The position numbers and the translations under genes are program-made. Positions 46,100 to 59,552 of a DNA stretch of 64,000 nt are shown here, piece by piece. Numbering within the stretch: position 1 is the first letter of the stretch; each line of letters starts with the position of its first letter. Source of the stretch: Chamaecyparis obtusa (taxonomy: Eukaryota; Streptophyta; Pinopsida; Cupressales; Cupressaceae); NCBI GenBank assembly GCA_027943335.1, contig BSBK01002058.1:657501-721500 (forward strand), given 5' to 3'. The notes beneath the pieces are model-generated. The model did no database searches. It was not told where the DNA came from and saw only the letters and a list, made by a program, of their open reading frames with translations.

Positions 46100-47699
46100 T
46101 GCTAGAAAATTCTATAGGATGTAGGCCTTGTATCCTTTGGATTGGAAGATTTGGAAGCAACCTTCTGTTTGGAAGTAGATGAAAGATTGAAAGGTATCTT
46201 ATGGACATTTGATGAATCTGGGATTTGTCCTTTTAGATGAGCCTGAGCTTGTGATCTGGTAATCGCATTAGCTAAGGAATGATTTATATCTCTCCGTACA
46301 ATGGTGATGACATTGCAACTCTCAGAGAGGCAGGGTTCAACCATATTGATGATAGCATTGTTTCCAGGGTAAGCGTAATTGACTTTTGCCCCCATGTTAG
46401 GCTGAGAAGTTGAAACTCCCTTGCCACGTTATGGAAAAGGTTATGTAAATTCTATGTGATCATTATTTTTGGTAGGATTATCGATCGTGATGTCCCCTTG
46501 ATTGATCAAATCTTGAATGGTATGTCTCAAGTGGAAATAGCCATTAGTTTTGTGGCCTTTACTCTGATGGAAAGCACAAAATTCATTATCTTTCCACCAA
46601 TGTGGCTTTGGATCCGGCTTAGAGTGTTGGATTGGTGGTAAAGAGATGATGTTATCAGCCAGTAGGGTTTTCATAGCTGATTCTAAAGATTCTCCCAGAG
46701 GAGTAAGCTTACATTTATTATCCCAGCATTTGAATGGCTTCTTTATAGATGGTTTGGAAGATTTTTTCTCTGAAGCTTTAATGGATTTGGTGCCAAGAGT
46801 GAGATTATACACTGGTGCCTTTGATGGGGCATGGATAGTGTCAACATGCCATCGGTGAAGATGCCTTTGTTTTTGTTCCAGATTTTTTTTTAATCTTTTG
46901 AGGTAGATCCAGATTCGGGCTTGTCCTTTTGAACTGTGATTTCTCCTTTCTTGACAAGTACTTTCTCAATATTGATTGCATTATCCACCATTTTATCAAA
47001 AGATACATGATCTTGCATTTGTAATGGATAGTTGAGCTCGGGAAAAAGGTTATTGATAAAGATTTCAAGTTTCTCCATTTCGAGAATTGGTCTAGCATAC
47101 AAAGAGAACTTCTTGCATCACCTCTTAAGGAATGTTAGGAATGGTTCCCCTGGATATTGCTTGAGGTTATAGATATTGATTATGGTGACTAGATGTTGAA
47201 TATTGTAGGAATATTGTTGATAAAATAATTTAATCAATTCCTCAAAAGTTTTGATTGTAGAAGGCAATCTTGAAAACCACTGAATGGATGCTCCTCCCAG
47301 AGATCTAAGAAAAAGACACATTAGATAGGTCGGTTCATGCATGAATTCCATGGATTGTGTACAGAACTCTCTGACATGATCTTGAGGATCAAAGTGTTCG
47401 TCATATTTGTCATACTTTGGCATCTCCACTCTTTTTGTGAATGGAGGCATGTACAAGTCTTTGTCAAAAGGGAAAGGACAAAGGGCCTCCATGGAGAATT
47501 CCTTGGGTTCCTTCTCTTTCTCAATTTTATTTAGTTTGACTTGCATAGCATGCATCTGTTTCATTATGGCCATCATCAGAGTTTCTTCCTCATGTGTGAT
47601 GATATTTTCAACATTAAAGTTGGGAGGAACTTTAGCTCCTTCCTGGGCTAATTGTAAAAAGTATGTCTCTCTATCTGCTTTCAAGAAATGCCTCATCAT
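46100..47699 (-). pseudogene. Gypsy gag
   Basis: Gag capsid region: MPKYDKYDEHFDPQDHVREF, then SLGGASIQWFSRLPSTIKTF, LIKLFYQQYSYN and PGEPFLTFLKR, the conserved plant gypsy capsid pattern. A frame change near 47110 leads to EMEKLEIFINNLFPEL and a tail with the histidine/cysteine motif FCAFHQSKGHKTNGY, where the last cysteine is lost. Several stops. Confidence 0.85.
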
Positions 47700-47724
47700 T
47701 CTCTTGAATTCATCATCATTCTAA

Positions 47725-50700
47725 CATCAAAGGATTTCAGAGGGTGTAGGTTCTTGGTCGGAATCATGTTGAGAATGGTGTCCCTGGGATCCTCCTCCTA
47801 GAGAACCATGGTTTGTCCCTGCTTGAGACATGGTAGGAGTTTTTGGGCTCCCTAGAATAGATTGAGGAGGAGTTTGTTGATTACCTCTGTGAGTTGATGG
47901 AGGAGGTATGTAACCAGTTGTAAATTGAAAGTTACCAAGATCGTCATCTTCGTAGATACCAGAATTGATGAGTTTTTTAAGAGTTGGACCCTAGATATTG
48001 GTCAAAGGTAAGTTCTGAGATGTTTCTTCTGATTTCTTGTGTGAAGAAGCTCTGGTCTCCACCATTAACTTTGAATGAAATAGAAGAAAAGGATGAAGAC
48101 AACTGAAGAACAATTTGATTCAAGAAAATTAGATGATGTAACCTTGTCAAGATTATGATGGTTTTGAAGATTTGATGAGATGTGGGTGAAGGATACTATG
48201 CCCTGGATGTATGGGTTAGATTTCCCAAAAGATAGCGGACACAAGTTCCTGACACTTAGTCTATTTTCAAAGATTGATTGAAAATTGATAGTTATGAAAA
48301 GGTTTTGACACGAGATAAAAAGGACTCAAATTGATTAAACAGAAGGCTAGATCGGATTCAAAAGATCACTCTTGAAAAATGATGGGATTCTCAATAGCTA
48401 TTGCTCTATTCCTGACACAATGATTTGTTCGACAGATTCTGGAACTAGGCTGGAAACATTGGGTATCTTGCAATTTGACAATTTTTTGATAACTTTCCAA
48501 AATTTTCCCAAACAACACTCTACAGACTCATATGACCATGGGTAGGCTATGAGATGATAGTTGCTAAACTCGTATGATAGTGGGTACTCAATCATATGAT
48601 AGATTAGCAGTATTGAAATGACACTTGACAAAACTCGTATGACTTTTGACTTCTAAAATGAATTTTGACTCCAGAAAGGATTTCACGTCAAATTTTGCAA
48701 ATTTTAGGGTTTTCAGATTTAGATGGTTTGCAAATTGTACTGTCCATATTTGAAGATTATACCAGATTTGTTCATTTTTAATAGCCAAGTAGATAAAGAA
48801 GCATAGAATAGCCAGCAAGTGATTCCAAGCACATCTGAAAATAATGAGCAAGGGAAAAAGCAACCTTGTGCATGAACAATCAAGTGACCAAATTGTGCTA
48901 ATTCCTGAGAGTACTAATTGTGTATGTTCTGAAAAGTTTTACAATAATGCACATATACTTGAAAATGAAAAATTGGCCTCTCTAGGGTTTTTTAGTAATG
49001 GTTTGACTCTGCAACTTTTATGATCCAAAGGGTGAACTCCAATCCCAATGCACCAGGGTTTTGACATAGTCTGAGAACTTAATCTTCAAAAGCTGCTAGG
49101 GAGATCTGACAACCCAACAATGAACCATACTTGTGGAGATTTCTTCCACAAGGACATTTATATAGTGGCTGTCACTACCACTTCTGAAATGGATATGACC
49201 GCTTGAGGTTTCGTCAACGTAGTTTTCCCTATGAAGGGATTATCCACTACGGTTAACCCTCTCTAAAGGTGACTCATAGTATTGTACCATAAGGGGACTT
49301 GGCTCTAGATCCAAGGTTTTGATGCCTCTTCACTTTTAACCCAAATAAAGCAAGCAAATGAATCTGACATGCTAAGACAAAGTTTTGTTTCACCAAGGTC
49401 TGTGATATCAACTCCACGTGATCTATCAACCTCTCTGAGGAGAGAATGTATCAATCAATAAGAGAAGATGCACTAACCAATTTTGATTCACCAAAGCTTG
49501 TGATGTCAACCCCACATGATCTATCAACCTCTTTGGAGAGAGAATGTCTCGATCAATAAGAGAAGACGCACTAACTAAGTTGAATGTGAAACGCACTAAG
49601 TATCCTCCTTACCTACAAGGATTCCATCATCAAGGAAGGATTTCGCTAGGAATCTAATCTCTCAAGAATCACAAATAGTGTTCATAGGGCCTAATTACTA
49701 TGTGAGCACAAATGTATGTTCCAAAAGAAAATCTACCAAAAGTACCCAAAAAGCAGAAAGAGGAACACTTAACACTTAAAGAGAATATGAGATGAGTCCA
49801 TAAGGTGGAACACTTAACACCTCACACAAGCTGAAAATGAGTCCCCAACTTAGAAAACAAGTGAGTTCCAAAAAGCACAAAAGGCTTGCCTGGTGGAACA
49901 ATTAACGCTTCTTTCCTGTAGACCCCTCCCCTTTAATGTGGCACTGACCTTGCAACCACAGGGTGGAATGACGGGTCGGCAGATTAACAAGTCCAATAAC
50001 CCAAGATAGAAATCAAGATCAATCACAAGTATCTAAGACTACTTAATGAATCCTTAAGGGGTCACAACCTAGTATCAATTATGCAAGTGTGTAGAAATAG
50101 ATCAAAAGCATGAAAAGATGCACACAAGCTTGACACATAAGAGATTTATTTTAAGTCCAAATTGAAATTTTATTAGATGAAGGAGAATACCTAGGATCCT
50201 CACAATGTGCTTAGTATATTTTACCTGATTTTTAGCAATTCTTGTTGAGCTTTACCATGCAAGCAAGCTACGAACTCTCCAACAAGCCAACAAGCAAACA
50301 AGATATGCAAGGTATATTCAACTTATGAAAACCCTAGGGTTAGATCTAAAAATAAATTATTAGGAGCAATAATAACCAAAAATTAATCCAAATGACAACT
50401 CATATCATGCATTGAATCATATGAAAAATAAGTCCATACCCATCACAAAATTTTTATCTTTTTGCACTGCATTTGACCTAGTCAACAAGATCTAATTGTT
50501 TTGATATGATTTTGGCCAAAAAAATAGAAATTAAAAATAGAGGACCCTTCTAAAAATAGATATCTTTCCAAAAATGTAAAATTTTTAGAAAAATCTCTTC
50601 ATTTCTGCCCTAGAGACCCGTTTTATCAAAACAGACCAATTTTTGTAAATTGACTATTTGAGCTATTATGTTGCATCCAAATTTAAAACACAAAGAATGG

Positions 50701-50989
50701 ACCCCATGTATAATTTAAAGATATTTCTGAAAATATAAATATTTCTGAAAAATATTTTGATTTGCATCAGATATCAATTTTTTACAGAATTTCAAGAAAA
50801 AAATATTAAAAATTTAAAACATCTCAGAAAATTCTGAATTTTTTACTATAGCTTTCCTGATATCTTTACAACCTACCCAAAAAAATTTAGAGAAAAAATC
50901 CAAGCTTTTTGGGAGATAAAATCAAATCTTTGAAACTTTAGGGTTTTAGCTCCCCCAAAAAATCAAAACTAGTATGTAAAGGTTGGTTT
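47725..50989 (-). other. Gypsy 5' untranslated leader
   Basis: About 3.3 kb between primer site and gag without a convincing coding region. Long leaders are usual for Tat/Ogre elements. Holds a two-copy 98-bp tandem repeat at 49383-49579. Confidence 0.7.
49383..49579. repeat. 98-bp tandem duplication in the gypsy leader
   Basis: TTTTGTTTCACCAAGGTCTG and following sequence recur at 49481 as TTTTGATTCACCAAAGCTTG, with both copies running to AAGAGAAGAYGCACTAAC. Confidence 0.85.
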
Positions 50990-51006
50990 CCCCACGGTGG
51001 GTGCCA
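50990..51006 (-). other. Gypsy primer binding site
   Basis: TGGCACCCACCGTGGGG on the minus strand, six bases after the LTR end. The TGG start fits pairing with a tRNA 3' CCA. I cannot assign the tRNA with confidence. Confidence 0.7.
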
Positions 51007-51012
51007 GAAATA

Positions 51013-52306
51013 TGTGTCTAAAAATTGTACTTGATCTATAGACACAACACTTCAGTAAAACATTAGAGGTTAGTGATAATTAAAATCATGCAAAATTGAA
51101 TCTGAACTAACCAGGCGATTTACTGCCTTCTAATAGGTGCGAGATTGATGTTCTCAAATTGTAATCGAGATCAGTGACCTAGACGACACCTAAATGAAGG
51201 ATTTGAATGCAATAATCTAGATATGAAATTGAATGCAATTAATCTATTTTTTTGGATTTTATGATGCAATAAGAATGATAAACTGATATAAATCTATGCT
51301 ATGAAAACTGATATGCTATGATATGAATCTATGAATGCTATGATCTAAATAATGAAGATTCTAACAATGATATGATAGCTATGAAATTATATGCTATGAT
51401 ATGAAAACTATGCAATTGAAATTGATCTCACAAAGCTTTGAATTCACAAGTTGATTCTTCAATCTCTGATTTGACAGCATGATTGTGCAACTCTTGTGGA
51501 TCCTTTGTGAAGAGCTGAAGCCTTAATTTATAGAAATCCAGGGCTTTGGAGGTGCATGAAAGAAAACCATAAATCACTCAAATAAACTCATCTTGATTTT
51601 TGAGTTATCTGATCATGAAAGATAGTTAATTCTCAAAATCATGCAAAAATAGCTTTTTAACTCAAATTAGAGTTTAGATCAACGTTTTGAACTCCAAAAT
51701 GATGTTGAGTTCCAAAAAGTCAACACTTTGCATTGATTTCTAATTTGGAGTTTAACTGTTTCTTTTGAATGTGCATAATAATTAAGAATTAAATAAATAA
51801 ATAAAATGATTTATCCTCAACTCAATTAATTTTTGGAAATAAATAATTGATTTATGGGTTAATTAACTATTTATTCAAACTTATATTAAAAAATATATTA
51901 TTAAATAATGACAAATTGCTTTAATCAATTAAATGAGAATTTAATCAATTATTCATAGGATTTTGGATTTATTGTCAAATTTGAATAATAATACTTAGGA
52001 ATAAATATAATTAAATTCAATTAAATAATTAGGTGGTAGAATTAAATCTAATCAATTAAATATGAAAATATTCAATTAATCAAACTTTAGGATAAATTGG
52101 ATTTATCGCCAAATAATCATTAAATTAAAGATAATTAAGATAATTAAGAATATTACTAGGAATATTTCCCGATGCAGAATTTAAGATAATCAATTATGAT
52201 TCGATGATATTCAGATGTGCCTTAGGTTAGGACTTCGATGTTGATTTCGTTCGATTTGTTGATATAGGAGGTTAATGAACCTATAGCCCAATTTTGGGGT
52301 ATTACA
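51013..52306 (-). repeat. 5' LTR of the gypsy element
   Basis: 1294 bp, collinear with 37011-38307, flanked at 52307 by AGGCT. Confidence 0.95.
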
Positions 52307-52311
52307 AGGCT

Positions 52312-55300
52312 CATCAAACTTAATTCCAATATCCTTCAGCATTTTCTTCATCCAAATTGTCTGGTTACAATTGTTTGCTACTACTACATACTCTACTTCT
52401 ATTGTACTCTATGAAATACAATTATGCTTCTTGCTCAACCAAGAAACTAATCTTCCTCCAAGAAAAAAGGCTCCACCACTGGTGCTTTTCTTATCATCAA
52501 TGTTGCCTCCCCAATCAGCATCAGTATATGCACATAGGGTAAAATCATCATAATTTTCATACCACAATCCATAGTCCATTGTTCCTCTAAGATATCTCAA
52601 TATCCTCTTCACTGCTGCATAATGTGACTCTCTCGGTTCAGCTTGAAATCTTGCTACCATTCCAACTGAATGTTGTATATCTAGTCTAGTGTGTGTCAAG
52701 TATTGTAATCCACCAATCATGGATCTATATTTCTTCTGCTCTACTGTTGGTGTCTCATCTTTACTAGATAGTTTATGTCCTGTAACCATAGGTGTTCCAA
52801 CTGGTTTACAATTCTCCATACCAAATCTTTTCAACAAATCATTCAAGTACTTTTTTTGACTTACAAAGATACCATCTTTGTTTTGTGTTATCTGTAATCC
52901 CAAAAAGTATTTCATTTCTCCAATCATACTCATTTCAAATTTTTTCTTCATTTCATCATAAAATTTGTCACTAGCTTCATCTTCTCATCCAAAAATAATG
53001 TCATCAACAAAAATAACTATAACTAACAATCCATTCTCAATTTTTTTTGTGTACAAGTTACTATCAGCTATTCCTTTTGTAAATCCCAATTTCAACAAAT
53101 ACTTATCCAATCTATCATACCAAGTTCTAGCTTCTTTCTTTAGTCCATACAATGTTTTCTTTATTTTACATACCATATCTCCTTCTTGAGTCAAAGGAAA
53201 ACCTTCAGGCTTCTCAATGTATACTTCTTCCAATTCACCATTCACAAATGCCGACTTCACATCCATCTGATACAGTTTGAATTTCTTAAATGCTGCATAA
53301 GCCAAAAACATTCTTACTACTTCAAGTCTTGCCACAGGGGAAAAGGTTTCTTCATAGTGAATTCCTTCTTGCTGCAAGTATCCCTTACATACCAATCTTG
53401 CTTTGTTTCTTACTACTTCTCCTTGTTCATTCATCTTGTTTCTGAATACCCATTTAGTTCCAATCACATTCTTGTTTTTAGGTCTAGGGACCAATTCCCA
53501 TGTCTTGTTCTTTTCAATCTGATCTGGTTCTTCTTTCATAGCTTTAATCCAATGTTCATCTTCACAAGCTTCATTAGTAGATTTAGGTTCAATTTGAGAA
53601 ATCAAACATAAATGTACCTTCTTTCTAGTGATAACTCCTCTGTCCAAACTTCCAATAACTTGTTCAATAGGATGATGTCTTGAAATATACCTGTTAGGTG
53701 TCATAGTCACATATCTTTCTTCAACTTTAGATTCTTCTCTATTTTCTTCAGCATGAGTTTCATTCAACAATTCACTGTCAGTCTCAAAAAATTGTTCAGT
53801 GGTTTCACTATTACGCTGAAGGTTAGTTTCTTCATCAGATTCATAATCAAGCATTCTTTCTTGAATTTTAAATTTCTCATCAACTTTCACATTTGCACTT
53901 TCAACAATAATCTTAGTTCTCTTATTGTAACATCTATAAGCTTTTCTTTTCAAAGAATATCCAAGAAATATTCCTTCATCACTTCTAGGATCAAACTTTC
54001 CTATATCATCATCTCTCTTAATATAACATTTGCTTCCAAAAATTCTAAAATACATAACTGAGGGTGCATGTCCAAACCATAATTCATAAGGTTTCTTGTC
54101 TGTGTCTACTCTGATTTGTACTCTATTCATTGTATATACTATTGTATTCACTGCTTCTCTCCAAAATGTCTTTGCCAAATCACTCTCAAACAACATAGCT
54201 CTTATTGTTTCAGTCACTGATCTATTTCTTCTTTCTGCAATACCATTTTATTCAAGTGTTCTAGGGGCTGAAAACTATCTCTTAATACCATTCACTTCAC
54301 AAAAGGTGTTAAAATCTTTAGACGTAAATTCTCCTCCTCTATCAGATCTCAAACATTTAATCCTCATTCCTAATTCATTCTCAACTTTATTCTTAATTAC
54401 CTTAAACTTATCAAATGCTTCAAATTTTTCTTTCAAAAATACAATCCACATCATTCTTGTAAAATCATCAACAAGAATCATAAAATACCTTTCTCCATAG
54501 AATCCTCTAGTCCTAGTAGGACCACTCAAGTCTATATGAACAATCTCCAACTTCTCTGTAGATGTGAACTTCTTTCTTGGAAATAAAATCTTTTTTTGTT
54601 TAGCCATCACACATTCCTTGCAAATCATGTTAGTAGGCTTCATAATCTTAGGTGAATCTCTTACTGCAAGTGTAGAACTCACTTTCACAATATTATCAAA
54701 GTTTATATGACAAAACCTTCTATGTCATAATTAACTGTCATCAATCTTAGTCATTAAGTATGTCATCTCAGTAGGGTTCAACTAAAATACATTACCTCTA
54801 TTTCTAGATCCTGTTCCAATCAAATTTCCATCTTTATCCTTAATCACACAAGTTTTCTCAACAAACAAAACTTGATATCCCTTATCAACTAACTATCCAA
54901 CACTCAATAGATTATGTTTCAATCCATCCACAAACTAAACATCATTAGTATTAGTCTTTCCATCAAGAGTAATAGATCATATACCTTTAATCAAACAAGG
55001 TGCATTGTTACCAACTCTAACAACTCCTCCATCATTATTGTTAAACTTTATGAACTTTCCTTTATCACCAGTCATATGATGTGAACAACCACTATCTATA
55101 ATCCAGTCAGCTTTCTTTTCAACTTGGGAAACTAAGGCTTTTTCTTCTTTAATATCAAATTCAAAATTTTCTTCTTTAATAGCTACAAATCCTATGTCAT
55201 CAAGGTTATCATTATCACTATCACTCAAATTTATTTCAATTCCTACTTCAATTTCTTCATCATTTTCATAATGATATTCTTTAGGTCTTCTATACTTAAA

Positions 55301-56167
55301 ACTATTTCTATACTTCTTAACTATCTTAGGACACTTAGATGCAAAATGACCATATTCTTGACAAGTCCAACATTTAAAGATTTTCTTACCATCTAGTTCT
55401 CTTTTCACAAGAAAGGCAATACCTTCTTCAATCTTCTTATCTTCTTTAGATTTGGATCTTCTACTGCTGGCATAATCTCCACTCACACTTGTACTTCTTG
55501 ACAAAGTAGGTCTAATTCTAAGAGCACTGAATGCTATCTCCATTCTTGGTAGTTCTCCTAATAATCTCAAATTCATCTCTATTGCTTCCAATCTTCCAAG
55601 AAGAGTCTCTCTTGAAAAGTTCATTGTACAAGGTATCACTTGTTCAATCATTTGTGTAGTCTATCTGAATATCGATGTCAATGTTCTCAGAATTTTCCAT
55701 ATCACTTCATTCTCTGATTTTTCACCTCCACAAGACTTTATTCCTGCAAAAATTTCTGACATCCTACCAATATAGCTTCTAATAGATTCATCTTCCATCA
55801 TTCTTATGTCTTAAAATGCACAAATCCAATTATGTAACCTAGCTTTATTTGCATGTTCATCACCCTCAAAAGTAGAATGTAAAGCTTTCCAAATATCATA
55901 AGCTCTTATTAAACTTTTTACCTAACTGTATTCATTCTCCAGAAGTGCTGATAAAAGTGCTTCTCTTGTGAGTATGTTACACATAAAGGTGTTTCTTTCA
56001 TCATTAGAACAAGTCTCAAGTCTGTCTTCCTCAATGATAGTTATGTTATTCTTTGTAATCAACCAATAACCTAGTCCTAAACACAATAGGTGTGTCTTCA
56101 TCTTTTCTTTCTAGCTATCAAAATTTACTCCATCAAACTTAGGGCTTTCTTTCCTGAAATTCACCAT
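52312..56167 (-). pseudogene. Copia A gag-pol
   Basis: From an ATG at 56167 (MVNFRKESPKFDG). Gag ends with the zinc knuckle CWTCQEYGHFASKC (about 55360). Then protease WIIDSGCSHHMTG, integrase (CKECVMAKQKKI, VHIDLSGP, LRSDRGGEFTS, then [12 protein letters not shown]), reverse transcriptase ([41 protein letters not shown]) and RNase H (YRSMIGGLQYLTHTRLDIQ, AYTDADWGGNIDDKKSTSGG), interrupted by the gypsy element after GIKFDEP. The order protease, integrase, RT, RNase H defines Ty1/copia. Stops, mostly TAA, TAG or TGA by C-to-T, occur in gag, integrase, after FVDDIIFG and in RNase H. Confidence 0.92.
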
Positions 56168-56209
56168 AGATCTCCTTAAGTTGTTAAACTTCTCTTTCAA
56201 GGACCAACT

Positions 56210-56221
56210 GCTCTGATACCA
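56210..56221 (-). other. Copia A primer binding site
   Basis: TGGTATCAGAGC, complementary to the 3' end of plant initiator methionine tRNA, two bases after the 5' LTR end. Confidence 0.92.
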
Positions 56222-56223
56222 AT

Positions 56224-57394
56224 TGTTAGCAAGTAAAAATCCTCAAGATAACTGAGAGGGGGGTGGTGAATTAATTATCTGATAATTAATCCATTTATCA
56301 ACTTCAATATCAACTTCAACAGCTTTAAACCATATAATCAATGTAGTAACCAACCATAGAAAGATAATAATACACAATGACACAATAACACAAGATATGT
56401 TGATTAGGGAACCTCTTGATCAAAGAGTAAACCCTGGTGGGAATGATGCACTAATATGAAAGTTCCTTGTGAAAGGATGGACCCTGTTAGGAGTCTTATG
56501 AAATAGATTCAGTACATTTGAATCCCTATTAGGAGATTTTGAATCCCTGTTAAAAGATTCTAACCTGGTTAAGAGTTATGGAAGACTGAAGGACCAAATT
56601 CCCAAACAGCTTCAAGGAAAGATCTTTGAACTCACTATCCAACAGATCTTAGGATTATTCAACAGAATAAATGAAATATGTTACCTCCTTCACACTATAC
56701 CAAAACCACACTCTCTGCTACACAAGATCACAAATCCAGATCTCTGTACTTCGCAAGTCTTCCTTCACAACTGGATTAGCTCTCTTCTTCATTTAATGCA
56801 TAAATTTGTATCACAACTTTCATAGTCTCATAATCCCATCACATAAAAAATAAAACATTCCTTCCTTTATACCACACTCAAATAATTACAAATGAGTTGG
56901 CATGCAAATACGAAATAATAATTTCAACACGGTACACCAAAAATTACATAAAACTGTCATCTTCCAAATGTAATAACTCGTCACTCGTGTGACCTCAAAG
57001 TTTTCATAGTGAACCACGTCACTACCAATGTGTCACAAACTTCCCTTTAACCACGTAGAATCAAATTCCATCCTGATTAGGAGATATCATCTGAAAACCA
57101 AAAACCACTACTTAGGAACACTACCAGAATACTGCTTCTACCAAAATGCTTATAACTTTCATGAATGAATGAATTTATTTTTGTGCTCTTAAGCATAGGT
57201 TAATAACACACCAAAGAACATACCATCAACTATGCATAATCCCAAATGCAATATACCATGTGTGCAAAACAAAACTATGCCTACTACTCTGCTAAACTCC
57301 AAAATATCACTGTGTTGACATCAATGACAATCATAGTCATGAATGCAACAACCACTGCTACAGAATGACTACCAATCATTAATCATTCATTCCT

Positions 57395-57398
<4 letters not shown>
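56224..57398 (-). repeat. 5' LTR of copia element A
   Basis: 1175 bp, on the minus strand TGTTAGGAATG to TGCTAACA, matching 1825-3018. Confidence 0.92.

Positions 57399-57487
<89 letters not shown>
57398..57487. repeat. TA dinucleotide microsatellite
   Basis: About 90 bp of uninterrupted TA, directly abutting the copia A 5' LTR. Confidence 0.97.
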
Positions 57488-57490
<3 letters not shown>

Positions 57491-58065
57491 TACTAATGTA
57501 AAATAAGGGATTCCTTATACACATAATCTGGATCACAATATAAACCTTTCAAAACATGAAAGCAAAAAATTCAACAAACAAGATGCATCATCCGCATAGG
57601 AGACTTACTCGGGACTCCCTACCTAAGGATAAAAGGGTCAGAGGTAGAGTTCCTTTTCATGGAACCTTGGTGATATCTCCTTAACAACAACAATGATCAA
57701 GGATTTTGAGGGATTTCTCAGACCTATGAAGCTGGGTGGAGACAATACCTGGTACCTACAATCTTGCATCACCAAGAAGAGATACATGTATACATATAGA
57801 TATACATACAAATCAAATATATGCAAATAGATGACCAGGATTGATAAATCATGTGGACCTCACCCAAGTGAATAACTATGACTTCATCTTGAGTCATGAA
57901 AACACATCAAACACACATCCATGAAACATAAAACATCATGACAATGGTTAGATTCAAATCCTTGGGTTAGCTCCATAAAACATATAAAGATAAATAGTTT
58001 TTTAATGATGAACTACAACTGATTTGGAATATAATTGAAGAATCTTTGATTAAAGATCATTGAGG
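57488..58065. other. Unassigned sequence between copia A and copia B
   Basis: Host or older repeat DNA. No gene, RNA or element end recognised. Confidence 0.4.
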
Positions 58066-59488
58066 AGTTTCTGATTAGATATGTAATATGATTAAATCAT
58101 TATTATGTTGTCATTGATGTCAACTAGTTTGACAACACTTATCTTGTAACTTACTCTACTGAAACATCTAAAGAAAGGTGAAAGAGATGAAGAACATAAA
58201 TATCTACATGAGGAAGATGTATATGTTAGATGAGGGTAAGGAACAGATTGAGTAAATTTTTGATGAGTCTATGACCTTATGATATTGACTTTATTATGTT
58301 GCATTCATCTATGATGAAGAATAGAGCTGAAAGACACAAACCAATGTTGTTGGTAAATGATGCATTTTAGTATACATCGACAGAGTGTAGTGTATACCGA
58401 GCACAGTGTTAACCTAGTTTGTGTTCACTGATGCATTTCTTTGTTAACCAAGAAGAACAAAAAGTTATTAAAAGATCAGTTTAGCCAATAAGATTAATGA
58501 GCTACAAAGTGTATGAAATAGAGGTAACAGATAATGTTTGTTATGAAGATCGATGACTAACAGAATTAAAGGAAGATCTAATGGAGTAGATTAAAATGTG
58601 TTATTGACACATCAGCCAAGGAAGCTTAAACTAACAAAATCAAAGAAGGTGATTAAGCAGCAAAATCTGATGGACAAGAAGAAAATGATTTACTTGTCTA
58701 TATAAGAGACTGCAGATTTCTTGATGAAAGAGCTGAAAGAAGAAGATACTGCAGAGTTATCACGTGAACAATTTTTCATGCATTCTGATCATACTGGTTA
58801 GTAAGAACCATGCTGTAGAGAAATCACCTAGTGACAGAGAGTAATTACCGATGTACATTAAGTTGATACATTGTTGAATCTGAAGTGTTATATTGATCAA
58901 AAAGATTTGTATGAGCTAAATGTTGATCTGTAATCTGCAATTGGAGTTGTGTTAAAGAAAATCATCTACTGTTACATATTTAACCATTGTACACAGTCAA
59001 ATCTCTTAATCAAGTGGATGATAAAGTCTTATTATGTATCATTCATAAAATGAACATTGTTATCTTGTCAACCCCATAGTGAATGTTGGTTGGACAATAA
59101 CGGTTGGTCTAAAATCCTCTAACAAGGTCACACCTAATAGTGTGTTTGTAAACCTTTAACAGGGTTGGGTCTTCACCAACCTCACTTTAGAAGAGAAAAT
59201 ATTTTGGGTTGTCAGTCCCAGGTGGTTTTTCCCTTCACAAGGTTTCCACATTAAATCTATTGTGTTCTGTGTTGATTGTGATATTTGTTTGTTATCATAC
59301 TTTGCATATTACATGTTAGATTTGATCGGTAACTGTTATAAATTTTAGACTAATAATCTGTAAAAGCACAAATAGTGAAATTATTTTATGTTTACCAAGT
59401 AATAGAAGTTGAAGTATTTGTTTTGAATCATACATTTTTATTTGGGATAGTGATTAACTGATTCACCCCCCTCTCAGTTATTCTAACA
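58066..59488 (+). repeat. 5' LTR of copia element B (left limit approximate)
   Basis: Ends ATTCACCCCCCTCTCAGTTA TTCTAACA, the same end as copia A's LTR. The start is placed by analogy (TGTCATTGATGTCAAC lies near the 5' side of LTRs of this family; here at about 58109) and could be off by tens of bases. Confidence 0.6.
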
Positions 59489-59490
59489 AT

Positions 59491-59502
59491 TGGTATCAGA
59501 GT
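59491..59502 (+). other. Copia B primer binding site
   Basis: TGGTATCAGAGT, one base from the consensus complementary to initiator methionine tRNA, two bases after the LTR end. Confidence 0.9.
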
Positions 59503-59552
59503 AGTGGTTGATTAGAATAGATTTTTAAGGAATTTAGTACAAAGGTCTCAAA

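Larger units (their letters stand above)
37011..52306 (-). mobile_element. Tat-type Ty3/gypsy retrotransposon, 15.3 kb, full length
   Basis: LTRs at 37011-38307 and 51013-52306, and target duplication AGGCT at 37006-37010 and 52307-52311. Order on the minus strand: 5' LTR, primer site, 3.3-kb untranslated leader, gag, protease, G-patch-bearing spacer, reverse transcriptase, RNase H, second (archaeal-type) RNase H, integrase, 2.3-kb untranslated tail, 3' LTR. A second RNase H before integrase and the large size are typical of the Tat/Ogre lineage. Several stops and shifts make it inactive. It interrupts copia A's RNase H gene, so it is younger than copia A. Confidence 0.95.
1825..57398 (-). 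mobile_element. Copia element A, complete but split by two large insertions
   Basis: A Ty1/copia LTR retrotransposon on the minus strand. The 5' LTR is 56224-57398 and the 3' LTR 1825-3018. TATAT lies immediately outside both ends (1820-1824 and 57399-57403), although the right copy falls in a TA repeat and so is weaker evidence. The methionine-tRNA primer site is at 56210-56221. Gag, protease, integrase, reverse transcriptase and RNase H follow in copia order. RNase H breaks at 52311 and resumes at 37010, on either side of a gypsy element. The 3' untranslated part breaks at 3231 and resumes at 36611, on either side of a CACTA element. Without these the element is about 6.9 kb, a normal size. 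Stops and shifts show that it is dead. Confidence 0.9.

Noticed and set aside
48398..48863. Extra open frames upstream of gypsy gag, as a Tat-type ORF1
   Set aside because: Short, AT-driven and without recognisable motifs or typical codon structure.
57399..57403. TATAT as decisive proof of copia A's right boundary
   Set aside because: It lies within a TA microsatellite, so the match could be chance; the boundary is supported mainly by LTR alignment and the TG/CA ends.
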